Part shown: in pieces, positions 20,059-28,671 of the stretch
How the letters are laid out: every line of letters starts with the position of its first letter
Numbering within the stretch: position 1 is the first letter of the stretch
Origin: Methylocystis sp.
GTDB lineage: Bacteria > Pseudomonadota > Alphaproteobacteria > Rhizobiales > Beijerinckiaceae
Reading direction: 5' to 3'
DNA: 33,805 nucleotides
NCBI RefSeq assembly: GCF_021731785.1
Contig: NZ_JAKFWS010000030.1
Location: 1 to 33,805 of the forward strand
Notes under the pieces: generated by a model
Told to the model about the DNA's origin: nothing
What the model saw: only the letters and a program-made list of their open reading frames with translations
The model's database searches: none
Position numbers and translations under genes: made by a program

Positions 20059-21333
20059 TTATTGTGGGCGCGCCGCGCCTGAAGGGCCATCGGCGGGCGC
20101 TCGCGCCTCTCGGCTGCGCCCGCTGATAAAGGCGTCTACAGCTGCGGCGGCTTTCTGCGCCGCGCGCTCGCGCCATTCCTGGGAGGTCAGCCGGGCGAGA
20201 TCTTTGTCGCTCGAGAGATATCCGAGTTCGAGCAGGACAGAAGGAACGTCAAAGGCTTTGAGAACAACGAAGCCTGCGGATCGGCTGGGATTTTTATTGA
20301 GCGCGCCGACTTCCTTCCAAAAGGAGATCAGCGAATGCGAAAACTGCCGGCTGTAGGAGCGAGTTTCTCGCCGCGTCAGTTCGAACAATATGTCGCCAAC
20401 CTGTTCGGCGTCCGCCTTGCTCTCGAGACCGGCGGCCTGATCGGCGAGATTTTCCTTCTCCGCCATTCGCGCCGCTTCGGCGTCCGACGCGCGCTCCGAG
20501 ACGGTGTAGACGGTCGCGCCTTCGACATGGGCGGCGGCGAGCGTGTCGGCGTGAATCGAGACAAACAGCGAAGCATTGTTTTCACGGGCAATTCGCACTC
20601 GCTCGGCGAGCGGCAGGAACATGTCGTGGTCCCTGGTCAACAGGACGCGGGCTTGGCCGCCCTCGTCGATTTTCTGCCGAAGAGCGCGCGCGAACTCGAG
20701 CACGACATCCTTTTCAAGCTCGCCGTGCTTGCCGGTTGCGCCCATGTCGAGCCCGCCATGGCCGGGATCGATGACCACCACAGGCCGGTCCGTGGGCTTG
20801 TCCGATGGCGGCTTGGCCGCCTGTAGCGGCTGAGCCGGTGGCGGGTCGGCAGGCTGGCGGCGGGCCTGTTCGGCGGCGGTGACGGCGAAATAAGCGGCGC
20901 TGGTCGGCGCGAGTTCAATGACCAGCCGCGGTCCGCCCGCCGTCGGCTCGCTGTCCGCCTTGAGAATTTTGGCTGGGCCCGTGAGATCGATCACGACGCG
21001 CGAGCGACCCGGCGCGAATATGCCGTAACGGTATGATTTTATTAGCTTATCTCCTGGAGCCAGGCCAGCGTTCGCCTCCATGCGAAAGAGCACCTGGGGC
21101 AGATCGACGATGATGCGCGGCGGATTCGCCACCGGATAGGCCGTCACCGGTGGCAGACCCGTAAGATCGAAGAGCAGACGGGAGCGATCGGAAAGCGCCT
21201 CAATTCGGGCCGACAGCGCGGATATTTCCGTCGCCGGCTCGACGGCCGCGGCGGGTCGCGCCAGCGCACCCGCGACCGCGAGCGCAAAGAAAAACAGTCG
21301 TGACGCTCCTGCGCGCAAAGCGATCCTGCTCAC
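20059..21333 (-). CDS. N-acetylmuramoyl-L-alanine amidase with AMIN domain (AmiC-like)
   Basis: This zinc amidase cuts the bond between muramic acid and the stem peptide, usually to split septal peptidoglycan. The start is a GTG at 21333 with AGGGA five bases upstream; a TTG eight codons earlier is less likely. The 424-residue product has a signal peptide (FFFALAVAGALARPAAA). An AMIN domain follows (about 30-140) with RLLFDLTG and RVVIDLTGP, then a Pro-rich linker. The Amidase_3 domain has zinc and catalytic residues in DPGHGG, ELEKD, SIHAD and LLELGYLSS. The AMIN domain targets the enzyme to the division site. The neighbouring PBP1A fits a shared cell-wall role. Confidence 0.92.
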   Translation of the reverse strand: MSRIALRAGASRLFFFALAVAGALARPAAAVEPATEISALSARIEALSDRSRLLFDLTGLPPVTAYPVANPPRIIVDLPQVLFRMEANAGLAPGDKLIKSYRYGIFAPGRSRVVIDLTGPAKILKADSEPTAGGPRLVIELAPTSAAYFAVTAAEQARRQPADPPPAQPLQAAKPPSDKPTDRPVVVIDPGHGGLDMGATGKHGELEKDVVLEFARALRQKIDEGGQARVLLTRDHDMFLPLAERVRIARENNASLFVSIHADTLAAAHVEGATVYTVSERASDAEAARMAEKENLADQAAGLESKADAEQVGDILFELTRRETRSYSRQFSHSLISFWKEVGALNKNPSRSAGFVVLKAFDVPSVLLELGYLSSDKDLARLTSQEWRERAAQKAAAAVDAFISGRSREARAPADGPSGAARPQ

Positions 21334-21976
21334 GTTCGTCCCTAACTGGTCCGGCAATCGCCGATTTTGAAAGAGGGGCCTTAACGCATCGTTAGCTTAT
21401 CCGAAACCCTACTGCTCGGGGGACCTTTCTCCGCAAATTTTTTGGTGAATAGCTGAGCCGGCGCTTGCGCCGGCCGAGAGCGATCGATATGTAGAGAGAA
21501 AGCTGCGGAATTCTAAGGCGCGATATTTGCCGCGCGGTGCGGCCGTCAAGTCGGGCCAACGGAATTTCGGGACAGTTGACATGTTTCCGTCACGCCGCCC
21601 AGCGCAGGTCGTGACGTTTAGTCGCCGCCTTAGGGCGTCGCGAAAGGTTTTTTGACGATCTCATGGCGAGGACCGTGAAAGGCGCGAGAGTAGACCTTTT
21701 CTCCGTGCGGCTTGTCCGCGCGGCGGGACGGAGTTTCGCCGAAAACATGGCCTCTCGGCTTGTTCGTCATTTCTCGGGGACGCAGCGTGACGCGCTTCGT
21801 CTTCCTTCCGGCGCGCGCGCCGGCCAGCGTATCGCAGGCCTTAGGCCTGTCTCCCTTATCCTCACAACAAGCGTTCGCGCCATGAGGCTGCGCCAAAGAG
21901 CGGTCGCCGAGTCCCCACTTGGACTCAGGCTTGCCCCGTCGGCGCCATTGCGCGCGGCGCTGCAGAAGAGTCCCCC
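21334..21976. promoter_or_regulatory. Divergent region between amidase and rne, including the rne leader
   Basis: These 643 bp hold no supported gene. GCCGGCGC-TT-GCGCCGGC forms a hairpin at 21457-21474. A TTGACA hexamer near 21576 could be a -35 box for rne, but its -10 is weak. A GAGTCC...GGACTC hairpin lies near 21909-21924, about 50 bp before the rne ATG. RNase E genes in other bacteria carry long leaders through which the enzyme controls its own mRNA; the length here would allow that. Confidence 0.4.
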
Positions 21977-24913
21977 ATGGCCAACAAGATGCTCATCGAC
22001 GCCTCCCACCCGGAGGAGACCCGCGTAGTCGTTCTACGCGGAAACCGCGTTCAGGAATTCGATTTCGAGGCCGCTGACAAAAAACCGCTGCGCGGCAACA
22101 TATATCTCGCGAAGGTCACGCGCGTAGAGCCGTCGCTTCAGGCCGCCTTCGTCGACTATGGCGGAAACCGTCACGGCTTTCTGGCCTTCGCCGAAATCCA
22201 CCCTGACTATTACCAGATTCCTGTCGCCGACCGGCAGGCGCTGCTCGAGGAAGAGAGTCGCGCCCATCAGCAGGCCGAAGAAGAAGAGCGCGCGCCACAT
22301 GGCCGCGGACGCCGTTCGCGCCGCCGCCAATACGAGGGCGCCGAAAAGCGCGCCAGCGCCGACGAGACCGTGACGAGCGAACGCATCGACGATTCGGTGG
22401 CGACGTCGATCGTCATCGAGGACCAGGCCGAGACGGCCTTCGCCGATGCGCCGGACCTTGCAGCCGAGTCGGAAGCGACTGTCGCGGCGTCGCCTGTCGC
22501 GATCGAGACGCTCGCCGTCGAGCCTCGCGGCGCTGACGACGAGGAAGCGGCGGCTCAAGTCGAGCGCCCCGCCAGCCCGACTGCCGTTGAGCCGAGCGAG
22601 GAGGACGATCAGCCGATCCTCTCGGCGCCTCATGAGCAGATTTCCGTCGACCCCGCCGGCTTTGGCTCGGTCGAGACCGGCGATGCCGACGAGTTCATGC
22701 TGCAGGCTCCCGAGCCTGATCATGAGTTGAAAGCGCGCCGGCAGGACGAGCGCGACGCGGCGCGTGACCGCGCCCGCGAGGAATCAGACGACGAGACGGC
22801 GGACGTCCACGCCCGCGTCGAAGCTCCGGCTGAGGAGCACGACGAGGAAGAGCACGACGATGAGGAGGATCACGTCGAGCACATTGGCGGTGACGCGATG
22901 GATGAAGCGCCCTATCGCGCGCCCCGTCCGCGCCGCCAGTACAAGATTCAAGAGGTCATCAAGCGGCGTCAGGTGCTGCTCGTTCAAGTCGTAAAGGAAG
23001 AACGCGGCAACAAGGGCGCCGCGCTCACGACCTATCTTTCGCTCGCCGGTCGCTATTCGGTGCTGATGCCCAATACGGCTCGGGGCGGCGGCATTTCGCG
23101 GAAGATCACCGACGGCGCCGATCGTAAGCGCTTGAAGGAGATCGTCCATGATCTCGAAGTGCCGGAGGGCATGGGCGTCATTCTGCGCACGGCGGGCGCA
23201 ACCCGCACCAAGCAGGAGGTCAAGCGCGACTTCGAATATTTGCTGCGTCTATGGGAGAGCGTGCGCGAACTGACGCTGCGTTCTTCGGCGCCGACCCTCG
23301 TTTATGAGGAAGGTTCGCTCATCAAGCGCGCCATCCGCGACCTCTATGGACGCGACGTCGAGGAAGTGGTCGTTTCCGGCGAGGACTCCTATCGCGAGGC
23401 TAAGGACTTCATGCGCATGCTGATGCCGAGCCACGCCAAGAACGTGCGCCTGCATCGCGAGCCATTTCCGATTTTCGCCGAAAGCGGCGTCGAGGCCCAG
23501 CTCGACGCGATGTTCTCCAACCATGTCACGCTGAAATCCGGCGGCTATCTGGTCATCAACCAGACCGAGGCGCTTGTCGCGATCGACGTGAACTCGGGGC
23601 GCTCGACTCGCGAGCACAATATCGAGGACACGGCGCTTCGCACCAATCTCGAGGCCGCGGACGAAGTCGCGCGGCAGTTGCGGTTGCGCGATCTCGCCGG
23701 TTTGATCGTCGTCGATTTCATCGACATGGAAGAGAGCCGCAACAATCGCGCCGTCGAGCGACGGCTCAAGGACGCGTTAAAGAGCGACCGCGCCCGCATT
23801 CAGGTCGGACGCATTTCGCATTTCGGATTGCTCGAAATGTCGCGTCAGCGCATCCGCGCCGGCGTCGTCGAAGGCTCGACGGTGCCGTGTCCGCATTGCG
23901 CCGGCGCCGGCCATGTGCGGTCCACCGCTTCCATTGCGCTGCATGTGCTGCGCGTGCTGGAGGAGGCGCTTGTCAAGAGCGCGGCGCATGACGTGACGCT
24001 TCGCACCCGCGCTGTCGTGGCGCTCTATATCCTCAACCAGAAGCGCGCCCATCTGCAGGAGTTGGAAAGCCGCTTTGGCGTGCATATCACGGTGGCCGCT
24101 GACGATACGCTGACAGGCGCGACATATCACGCGCTTGAGCGCGGCGAACTCGCGACCGGACCGCGGGTGTCGCAGCGTGATGCGCCTTTGCGCGTCGATT
24201 CGATTCGCGCCGAGCCTCTTGAAGAAGAGATGATTGAAGAAGCCGCCGTCGGTGAAGTGTTCGAGGCGGAAGAGGAGGGCGACGAGGCGGGCGACGAACC
24301 GCGCCGGCCCGAGAATGGCGTCCGGCCGCAATTTGGCGCCGAGGACGAAGGCGCATCGCGCGGTCGTCGTCGCCGCCGTCGCCGCGGCCGCGGCGGCGCA
24401 CAAGGCGGCGACCAGCAAGCGCCCGGCATCGAACAACCGTCCGATGAAGGTCTCGCGTTCATGGCGGCGATCGAGGGCGCGCCGGCTCCAGCCGAAGAAC
24501 GTCCTGACCGGCGCGGCGGCAGACGCGGCGCCAGCCGCAGTCCCGACCGTGGCCCTGGCCGTTGGCGGCGATCTGCGCCCCTGCCGGAGGAATTCAAGGA
24601 TCCTTCCGCGGTCTTCCCGCTCGACGAGATGGGCGAGCGCGCTCAGGAGCTGATGTCTTCACGCGCAGCCCCGGCGCCGGAGTTTCTTCCCGCAGTCCCG
24701 GTAAACGGTACCGAAGTTGCGCCGCCTGCAGACGAGCGCGTTCGGGAGACGTCGGCGGAGATCGTTTCGCGCGAGCAGCCGCCGGCGCCTGAGCCGACGC
24801 CGCGGCCGGTCGTCCAGCGCGAGGCGACGGAAGTCGTCATCACCCAGGCCGACCCCAATCGTCCGAAGAAGGGCGGCTGGTGGCAGCGGGTGCGCACGCC
24901 ATTTGGCGGTTAG
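21977..24913 (+). CDS. rne: Ribonuclease E
   Basis: RNase E makes the first cuts in mRNA decay and processes rRNA and tRNA precursors, acting as the scaffold of the RNA degradosome. The 978-residue product opens with MANKMLIDASHPEETRVVVL. Its S1 domain is split by an insertion of about 225 mostly acidic residues (about 95-320) and resumes at YKIQEVIKRRQ. Catalytic aspartates are D537 (IDVNSGRST) and D580 (VVDFIDMEE). The zinc-link cysteines are C638 and C641 (CPHCAGAG). The spacings of 43 and 58 residues match E. coli RNase E. The C-terminal tail is disordered, with an arginine run ([12 protein letters not shown]), and ends with GWW at 967-969. That motif is known from Caulobacter RNase E as the PNPase-binding site. 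Confidence 0.96.
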   Translation: MANKMLIDASHPEETRVVVLRGNRVQEFDFEAADKKPLRGNIYLAKVTRVEPSLQAAFVDYGGNRHGFLAFAEIHPDYYQIPVADRQALLEEESRAHQQAEEEERAPHGRGRRSRRRQYEGAEKRASADETVTSERIDDSVATSIVIEDQAETAFADAPDLAAESEATVAASPVAIETLAVEPRGADDEEAAAQVERPASPTAVEPSEEDDQPILSAPHEQISVDPAGFGSVETGDADEFMLQAPEPDHELKARRQDERDAARDRAREESDDETADVHARVEAPAEEHDEEEHDDEEDHVEHIGGDAMDEAPYRAPRPRRQYKIQEVIKRRQVLLVQVVKEERGNKGAALTTYLSLAGRYSVLMPNTARGGGISRKITDGADRKRLKEIVHDLEVPEGMGVILRTAGATRTKQEVKRDFEYLLRLWESVRELTLRSSAPTLVYEEGSLIKRAIRDLYGRDVEEVVVSGEDSYREAKDFMRMLMPSHAKNVRLHREPFPIFAESGVEAQLDAMFSNHVTLKSGGYLVINQTEALVAIDVNSGRSTREHNIEDTALRTNLEAADEVARQLRLRDLAGLIVVDFIDMEESRNNRAVERRLKDALKSDRARIQVGRISHFGLLEMSRQRIRAGVVEGSTVPCPHCAGAGHVRSTASIALHVLRVLEEALVKSAAHDVTLRTRAVVALYILNQKRAHLQELESRFGVHITVAADDTLTGATYHALERGELATGPRVSQRDAPLRVDSIRAEPLEEEMIEEAAVGEVFEAEEEGDEAGDEPRRPENGVRPQFGAEDEGASRGRRRRRRRGRGGAQGGDQQAPGIEQPSDEGLAFMAAIEGAPAPAEERPDRRGGRRGASRSPDRGPGRWRRSAPLPEEFKDPSAVFPLDEMGERAQELMSSRAAPAPEFLPAVPVNGTEVAPPADERVRETSAEIVSREQPPAPEPTPRPVVQREATEVVITQADPNRPKKGGWWQRVRTPFGG

Positions 24914-26073
24914 GCGCTGAGCCAGGCCTCCAGCCGGGCGACGCCCTCGCGTAACTCTGCTTCCGGGCCGGCGTATGAAATCCGCAGCGTATGCCCGCCG
25001 CGGCGCGGATCGAAATCGAGGCCGGGCGTCGTCGCGACGCCGGCTTCATGCAGCATTCGCCGACAGAATGCGATTGAGTCGTCGGTGAATCGCGACACGT
25101 CGGCGTAAATGTAAAAGGCGCCGTCGGGCGGCGCGAATTTGTCCAGTCCGACGCGAGGAAGGCGATCCAGCAGGAACGCCCGATTTCGCGCATAGACGGC
25201 GCGGTTGGCCTCCGATTCGTCGCTCGCGTCGAAAGCGGCGAGGGCCGCTCGCTGCGATAAGGTCGGCGCGCAGATCGCGAGCGACTGCTGCAGGCGCTCG
25301 AGCGGACGCATCAATTCCTGCGGCGCGACGAGCCAGCCGAGCCGCCAGCCGGTCATCGCGTAATATTTCGAGAAGGAATTGATGACGAGCGCGCGATGCG
25401 AAAAGCGCAGCGCCGTTTCCGCGCGCATCCGATATTCGAGTCCGTGATAGATTTCGTCGGAGACAAGGACGATTCCGGTTTCCTCGCAAAAGGCGCAGAT
25501 TCGCGCCAATTCTTCGCGCGCAATCATCGCGCCGGTCGGATTGGCCGGACTCATGCAGAGCGCGCCGTGAAGCCTTCCGTTGCGATGAGCGGCTTCGAGG
25601 ATCGCAGCGGTGGGCGCAAAGCGCGTCTCTTCGCCCACCTCGAGCAGGACCGGCTCCAGGCCGAGCGCGCAAAGAATATTCGCGTAAGCCGGATAGCCGG
25701 GGGCGGCGACGGCGATGCGCGCGCCCGGGTCGAACGCCGCGAGAAAGGCGAGCAGAAAGCCGCCGGAGGAGCCCGTTGTGACAATGACCCGGTCGGGCGC
25801 GACGTCGACGCCATAGCGCTCGCCGTAGTGACGCGCAATGCGCGCGCGCAGCGGCGGGTCGCCGAGCGCCTCGCCGTAGCCGATGTATCCGTGGCGCAGC
25901 GCTAGAGCGGCGGCTTCGCGCACCCGTAGCGGAGCGGCGACGCCGGGCTCGCCCAGTTCCAAATGAATGATGCTGCGACCGGCGCGCTCCAGCGCTTTGG
26001 CGTCGCGCAGCACGTCCATCGCCATGAAGGGCGCAATATTGGAGCGATGGGAAGGCGACAGGGGCAAGTTCAT
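24910..26073 (-). CDS. Class I/II PLP-dependent aminotransferase
   Basis: This 387-residue fold-type I aminotransferase has the PLP lysine in NSFSKYYAMTGWRLGW, the Asn of SPANPTG, the Asp of SDEIYHGLEY and the carboxylate-binding Arg in HTLRISYAG. It resembles the aspartate/aromatic aminotransferase-like group. The amino donor cannot be told from the sequence. The ATG at 26073 opens MNLPLSPSHRSNIAPFMAMD. Its TAA stop overlaps the rne TAG stop in the four bases TTAG, so the genes are joined tail to tail with no terminator between them. Confidence 0.9.
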   Translation of the reverse strand: MNLPLSPSHRSNIAPFMAMDVLRDAKALERAGRSIIHLELGEPGVAAPLRVREAAALALRHGYIGYGEALGDPPLRARIARHYGERYGVDVAPDRVIVTTGSSGGFLLAFLAAFDPGARIAVAAPGYPAYANILCALGLEPVLLEVGEETRFAPTAAILEAAHRNGRLHGALCMSPANPTGAMIAREELARICAFCEETGIVLVSDEIYHGLEYRMRAETALRFSHRALVINSFSKYYAMTGWRLGWLVAPQELMRPLERLQQSLAICAPTLSQRAALAAFDASDESEANRAVYARNRAFLLDRLPRVGLDKFAPPDGAFYIYADVSRFTDDSIAFCRRMLHEAGVATTPGLDFDPRRGGHTLRISYAGPEAELREGVARLEAWLSA

Positions 26074-26175
26074 ACAATGGTTCTATTGCCAATCTCGCTC
26101 GGGCGCACGCTTTCGCGGCCGCGCGCCATATTATCTAGGCAGCGCGAATCGCGCAGCGCATTTCAAGGAGCCGTC

Positions 26176-26517
26176 GTGGCCGACAGCCGTGATTTCCGGC
26201 GCATCGCAATGTCTCTTCAAGGAACGAGCGAAGCGCCGCATTTCGACAGAACCGCCTTCAAGGCCACTCGGATCTACGCGACTCTCGCCGCCGACGGGCT
26301 GACGGCGAATGTGAAATTCCTTCCAGAAGAGCAGGCGTTCAAATGCATGATGGCGCCGCAAGCGTTTGCGCCCGTCGCCAACGCCTGGGGGCGGCAAGGA
26401 TGGACGACGATTTTGCTCGCAGCGATCGATGTCTCAGAGCTGCGCGGCGCGCTTGAAGCAGCTTGGCGTCACGCGACAAGGAAAAAGACTGCAAAGAAAA
26501 ACCAATGTACGAATTAA
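26176..26517 (+). CDS. MmcQ/YjbR family protein
   Basis: This 113-residue protein starts at GTG 26176 with AAGGAG five bases upstream. The segments DFRRIAMSLQGTSEAPHF, RIYATLAADG, VKFLPEEQAF and FAPVANAWGRQGWT followed by LRGALEAAWR fit the YjbR-like fold. This is a small, often DNA-binding-like family without a firm function. A longer open frame upstream is ignored because it lacks family resemblance. The last 13 bases overlap the start of the MgtC/DUF4010 gene, so the two are probably translated from one mRNA. Confidence 0.82.
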   Translation: MADSRDFRRIAMSLQGTSEAPHFDRTAFKATRIYATLAADGLTANVKFLPEEQAFKCMMAPQAFAPVANAWGRQGWTTILLAAIDVSELRGALEAAWRHATRKKTAKKNQCTN

Positions 26518-27821
26518 CCGCCGCCGAGCTGATCCAGAGACTGTCGATCGCTCTGGCGATCGGCTTGCTCATTGGTCTGGAGCGAGGTTGGGTTGCACGC
26601 GGCGAGGCGGAAGGGGAGCGCGCCGCCGGTCTGCGCACGCATGGGCTTGCCGGCCTGCTTGGCGGCGTGTGGGGCGCAATCGTTCAGCCTTACGGCGCTT
26701 CGGGCGTCGTCGCTTTGGCGATCGCCTTTGTTTTCGTCGGCGCATTGATCGGCGCTTATCGCTATCGCGAAAACGTGCACGACGAGACCTTTGGCGCGAC
26801 GACCGCCGTCGCGGTCTTGCTTGCGTTTTCGCTCGGAGCCTTTGCCGTCATCGGCGACATTCAGGCGGCCGTCGCGGCGGCGGTGGCGACGACGGCGATT
26901 CTGGCGCTCAAGACGTTCTTGCATCGATTCGTCGAGCGCATCACCTGGGACGAGTTGCGCTCCGGTTTGGCGCTGCTCGTCATGAGCTTCATCCTGCTTC
27001 CGGTTCTGCCCAATCGCGCCATCGACCCATGGGACGCGGTGAATCCTTTCGAATTGTGGCTGATGACCGTGCTGATCGGCGCAATTTCCTTCGCCGGCTA
27101 TATCGCCGTGAAGGTGATCGGTTACCGCCGCGGCGTCGCCATCGCCGGCATGGCGGGCGGACTGGCGTCCTCGACCGCCGCGACGGCGGCGATGTCGCGA
27201 CTGGCGCGCGAACATCCGTCGCAGATTGACGCGTCCGCCGCAGGCGCAATTTTTGCGAATGCGGTGATGGCGCCGCGCATCATCGCCGTCGTTGCCGTCA
27301 TCAGTCCAGCGCTGGCCTGGCTCCTGGCGCCGCCGGTCACTGCGGCCGGCGTTGTTTTTGCGCTCGCGGGCGTTTTCCTGCTGCGGCGAAGCGCCGGCGA
27401 GCGACCGGGGGAATCGAACAGCATCACCGTCGCCAATCCGCTCGATCTTGGCGCGGTGCTGAAATTCGGCGCGCTGCTCGCGACGGTGATGGTCCTCTCG
27501 CGACTCGCCACACATTTTGCCGGAAGCGCTGGCGCCTATGCTCTCGCCGTCGCTTCCGGCGTCGTGGACGTCGACGCGATTGCGCTCACCATGGCGCGCC
27601 TCGGCCCAACCGAGATCGGCACAAGAGCCGCGGCGGGCGCGGTCCTGCTGGCGCTGCTGTCGAACACGGCGTCGAAAGTCGTCATGGGCTCAGTGATCGG
27701 CGGCGCCGGGATGGGACGCCGACTCGCCGCCGTTTCGATTCTCGCGGTCGCTGGAGCCCTCGTGGCGCTGTGGCTGTCGGGCTTTGCCGGCCTTCCGGAC
27801 TCGCTCACACGGCCGCAGTGA
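26505..27821 (+). CDS. MgtC/SapB-DUF4010 membrane protein
   Basis: This 438-residue integral membrane protein starts at ATG 26505, inside the end of the YjbR-like gene. The N-terminal part with [17 protein letters not shown] and [11 protein letters not shown] matches the MgtC/SapB domain. The C-terminal part with [22 protein letters not shown] and [21 protein letters not shown] matches DUF4010. About a dozen hydrophobic segments are visible. MgtC-type proteins are linked to magnesium limitation in pathogens, but the role of these long two-domain forms is unknown. The 3' end overlaps trxA tail to tail by 17 bp. Confidence 0.85.
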   Translation: MYELTAAELIQRLSIALAIGLLIGLERGWVARGEAEGERAAGLRTHGLAGLLGGVWGAIVQPYGASGVVALAIAFVFVGALIGAYRYRENVHDETFGATTAVAVLLAFSLGAFAVIGDIQAAVAAAVATTAILALKTFLHRFVERITWDELRSGLALLVMSFILLPVLPNRAIDPWDAVNPFELWLMTVLIGAISFAGYIAVKVIGYRRGVAIAGMAGGLASSTAATAAMSRLAREHPSQIDASAAGAIFANAVMAPRIIAVVAVISPALAWLLAPPVTAAGVVFALAGVFLLRRSAGERPGESNSITVANPLDLGAVLKFGALLATVMVLSRLATHFAGSAGAYALAVASGVVDVDAIALTMARLGPTEIGTRAAAGAVLLALLSNTASKVVMGSVIGGAGMGRRLAAVSILAVAGALVALWLSGFAGLPDSLTRPQ

Positions 27822-28125
27822 TCCACCGCGACAATTCGCCCTTGGGGGCGGCGCCGACCTTTTGCGCCGCGGCCTTGCCGTCCTTGAACAGAATGAGCGT
27901 CGGAATCGACCGTATGCCAAGCTTGCTCGCCACGGCGGGGTTTTCGTCGATGTTGAGCTTGACGACTTTGATCTTTCCCTTCATTTCCGCGGCGATTTCT
28001 TCGAGCGCCGGGGCGATCATGCGGCAGGGACCGCACCACTCCGCCCAAAAATCGACAACGACCGGCTCGGCGGATTTGAGCACTTCCTGTTCGAAAGTCG
28101 CGTCAGTGATTTTTTGCGTAGACAT
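27805..28125 (-). CDS. trxA: Thioredoxin
   Basis: Thioredoxin 1 reduces protein disulfides in the cytoplasm, using electrons from thioredoxin reductase. The 106-residue product starts at [11 protein letters not shown] (ATG 28125, AAAGG six bases upstream) and has the redox site C31-G-P-C34 in AEWCGPCRM. The buried Asp (VVVDFWAEW), the cis-Pro of SIPTL and the conserved KDG turn are present. An upstream in-frame extension of 20 codons is not conserved. Confidence 0.97.
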   Translation of the reverse strand: MSTQKITDATFEQEVLKSAEPVVVDFWAEWCGPCRMIAPALEEIAAEMKGKIKVVKLNIDENPAVASKLGIRSIPTLILFKDGKAAAQKVGAAPKGELSRWITAAV

Positions 28126-28273
28126 TGCCGGCCTTTCGGTGGGACTTCTTTGCTGCACGTGCGCGGAAGGTAAGAAGCGGGTCATCGCCCGTCAAGGCGA
28201 TGGCCTAACCGCGCTGGTTCAGGCCTGAGAGAGACGCTTTGCCGCGGAGAAATTCCTGTGGCGCTACTAGTCG

Positions 28274-28511
28274 ACGGAAACACAAAGAGCGGGGATGGCG
28301 TCCCGCCACTCCCCGCTCTTCGGCACCCCGTCCTTAACCAAACTGAAACGCCAAGCTCCGAAGTCTTAAGTCGCTCCGATGGCCCGTTCGCGGACTCATG
28401 CGAGCCTCGGCGAACCGCGTTCTGTTCGGCGTCCTCCCCGACTTGGACCGTAGCTGGGCCTAATTCCCGCGACGCGTTCGACGCTTAGGCATTTACCCAA
28501 CCAACCTGGCG
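28274..28511 (-). ncRNA. Structured RNA candidate, possibly 6S RNA
   Basis: No protein fits the 546 bp between pccB and trxA, yet the minus strand has RNA-gene features. A GTGACA / 16 nt / ATAGTG promoter-like pair lies at 28545-28518. A long rod-like fold includes GTTCGC/GCGAAC (28386-28391 / 28410-28415) enclosing GGCTC-GCAT-GAGTC (28393-28406). A strong terminator hairpin ends it. The minus-strand run CATCGGAGCGACTTAAGACT recalls the 3' side of the 6S central bubble in E. coli. RNase P, SRP and tmRNA hallmarks are absent. The 6S identity is a guess; the presence of a transcript is more likely. Confidence 0.4.
28285..28320 (-). terminator. Strong intrinsic terminator of the RNA candidate
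   Basis: AAGAGCGGGGA (28285-28295) pairs exactly with TCCCCGCTCTT (28310-28320), and TGGCG/CGCCA extends the stem inward around a TCC loop. On the minus strand the hairpin is followed by TGTGTTTCC; on the plus strand no T-rich tail follows. It therefore points toward trxA and ends a minus-strand transcript. Confidence 0.7.
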
Positions 28512-28581
28512 AGCGAACACTATGACAAAACGGGTGGCCTGTCACTTCAAAAATGAAGCACTTTGGCGAATTTTGTGATGA

Positions 28582-28609
28582 GGCGCCGTCGATTTAGGCG
28601 GACGGCGCC
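28582..28609 (-). terminator. Hairpin downstream of pccB
   Basis: GGCGCCGTC (28582-28590) and GACGGCGCC (28601-28609) form a 9-bp GC-rich stem with a 10-nt loop, about 60 bp after the pccB stop. No U-run follows, so termination may need Rho, or the hairpin may protect the mRNA end. A smaller CTTCA/TGAAG hairpin lies near 28545-28558. Confidence 0.5.
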
Positions 28610-28671
28610 GCGGCGCCAAAATCGCCCCAACGCGAGTATCGAGGCGGTTGGCGCGGCGGCGTTGCAGCGCG

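Noticed and set aside
28274-28511. RNase P RNA, SRP RNA or tmRNA as identity of the RNA candidate
   Set aside because: The hallmark segments of RNase P and SRP RNA, and a tag sequence or GGTTCGA T loop for tmRNA, are not found.
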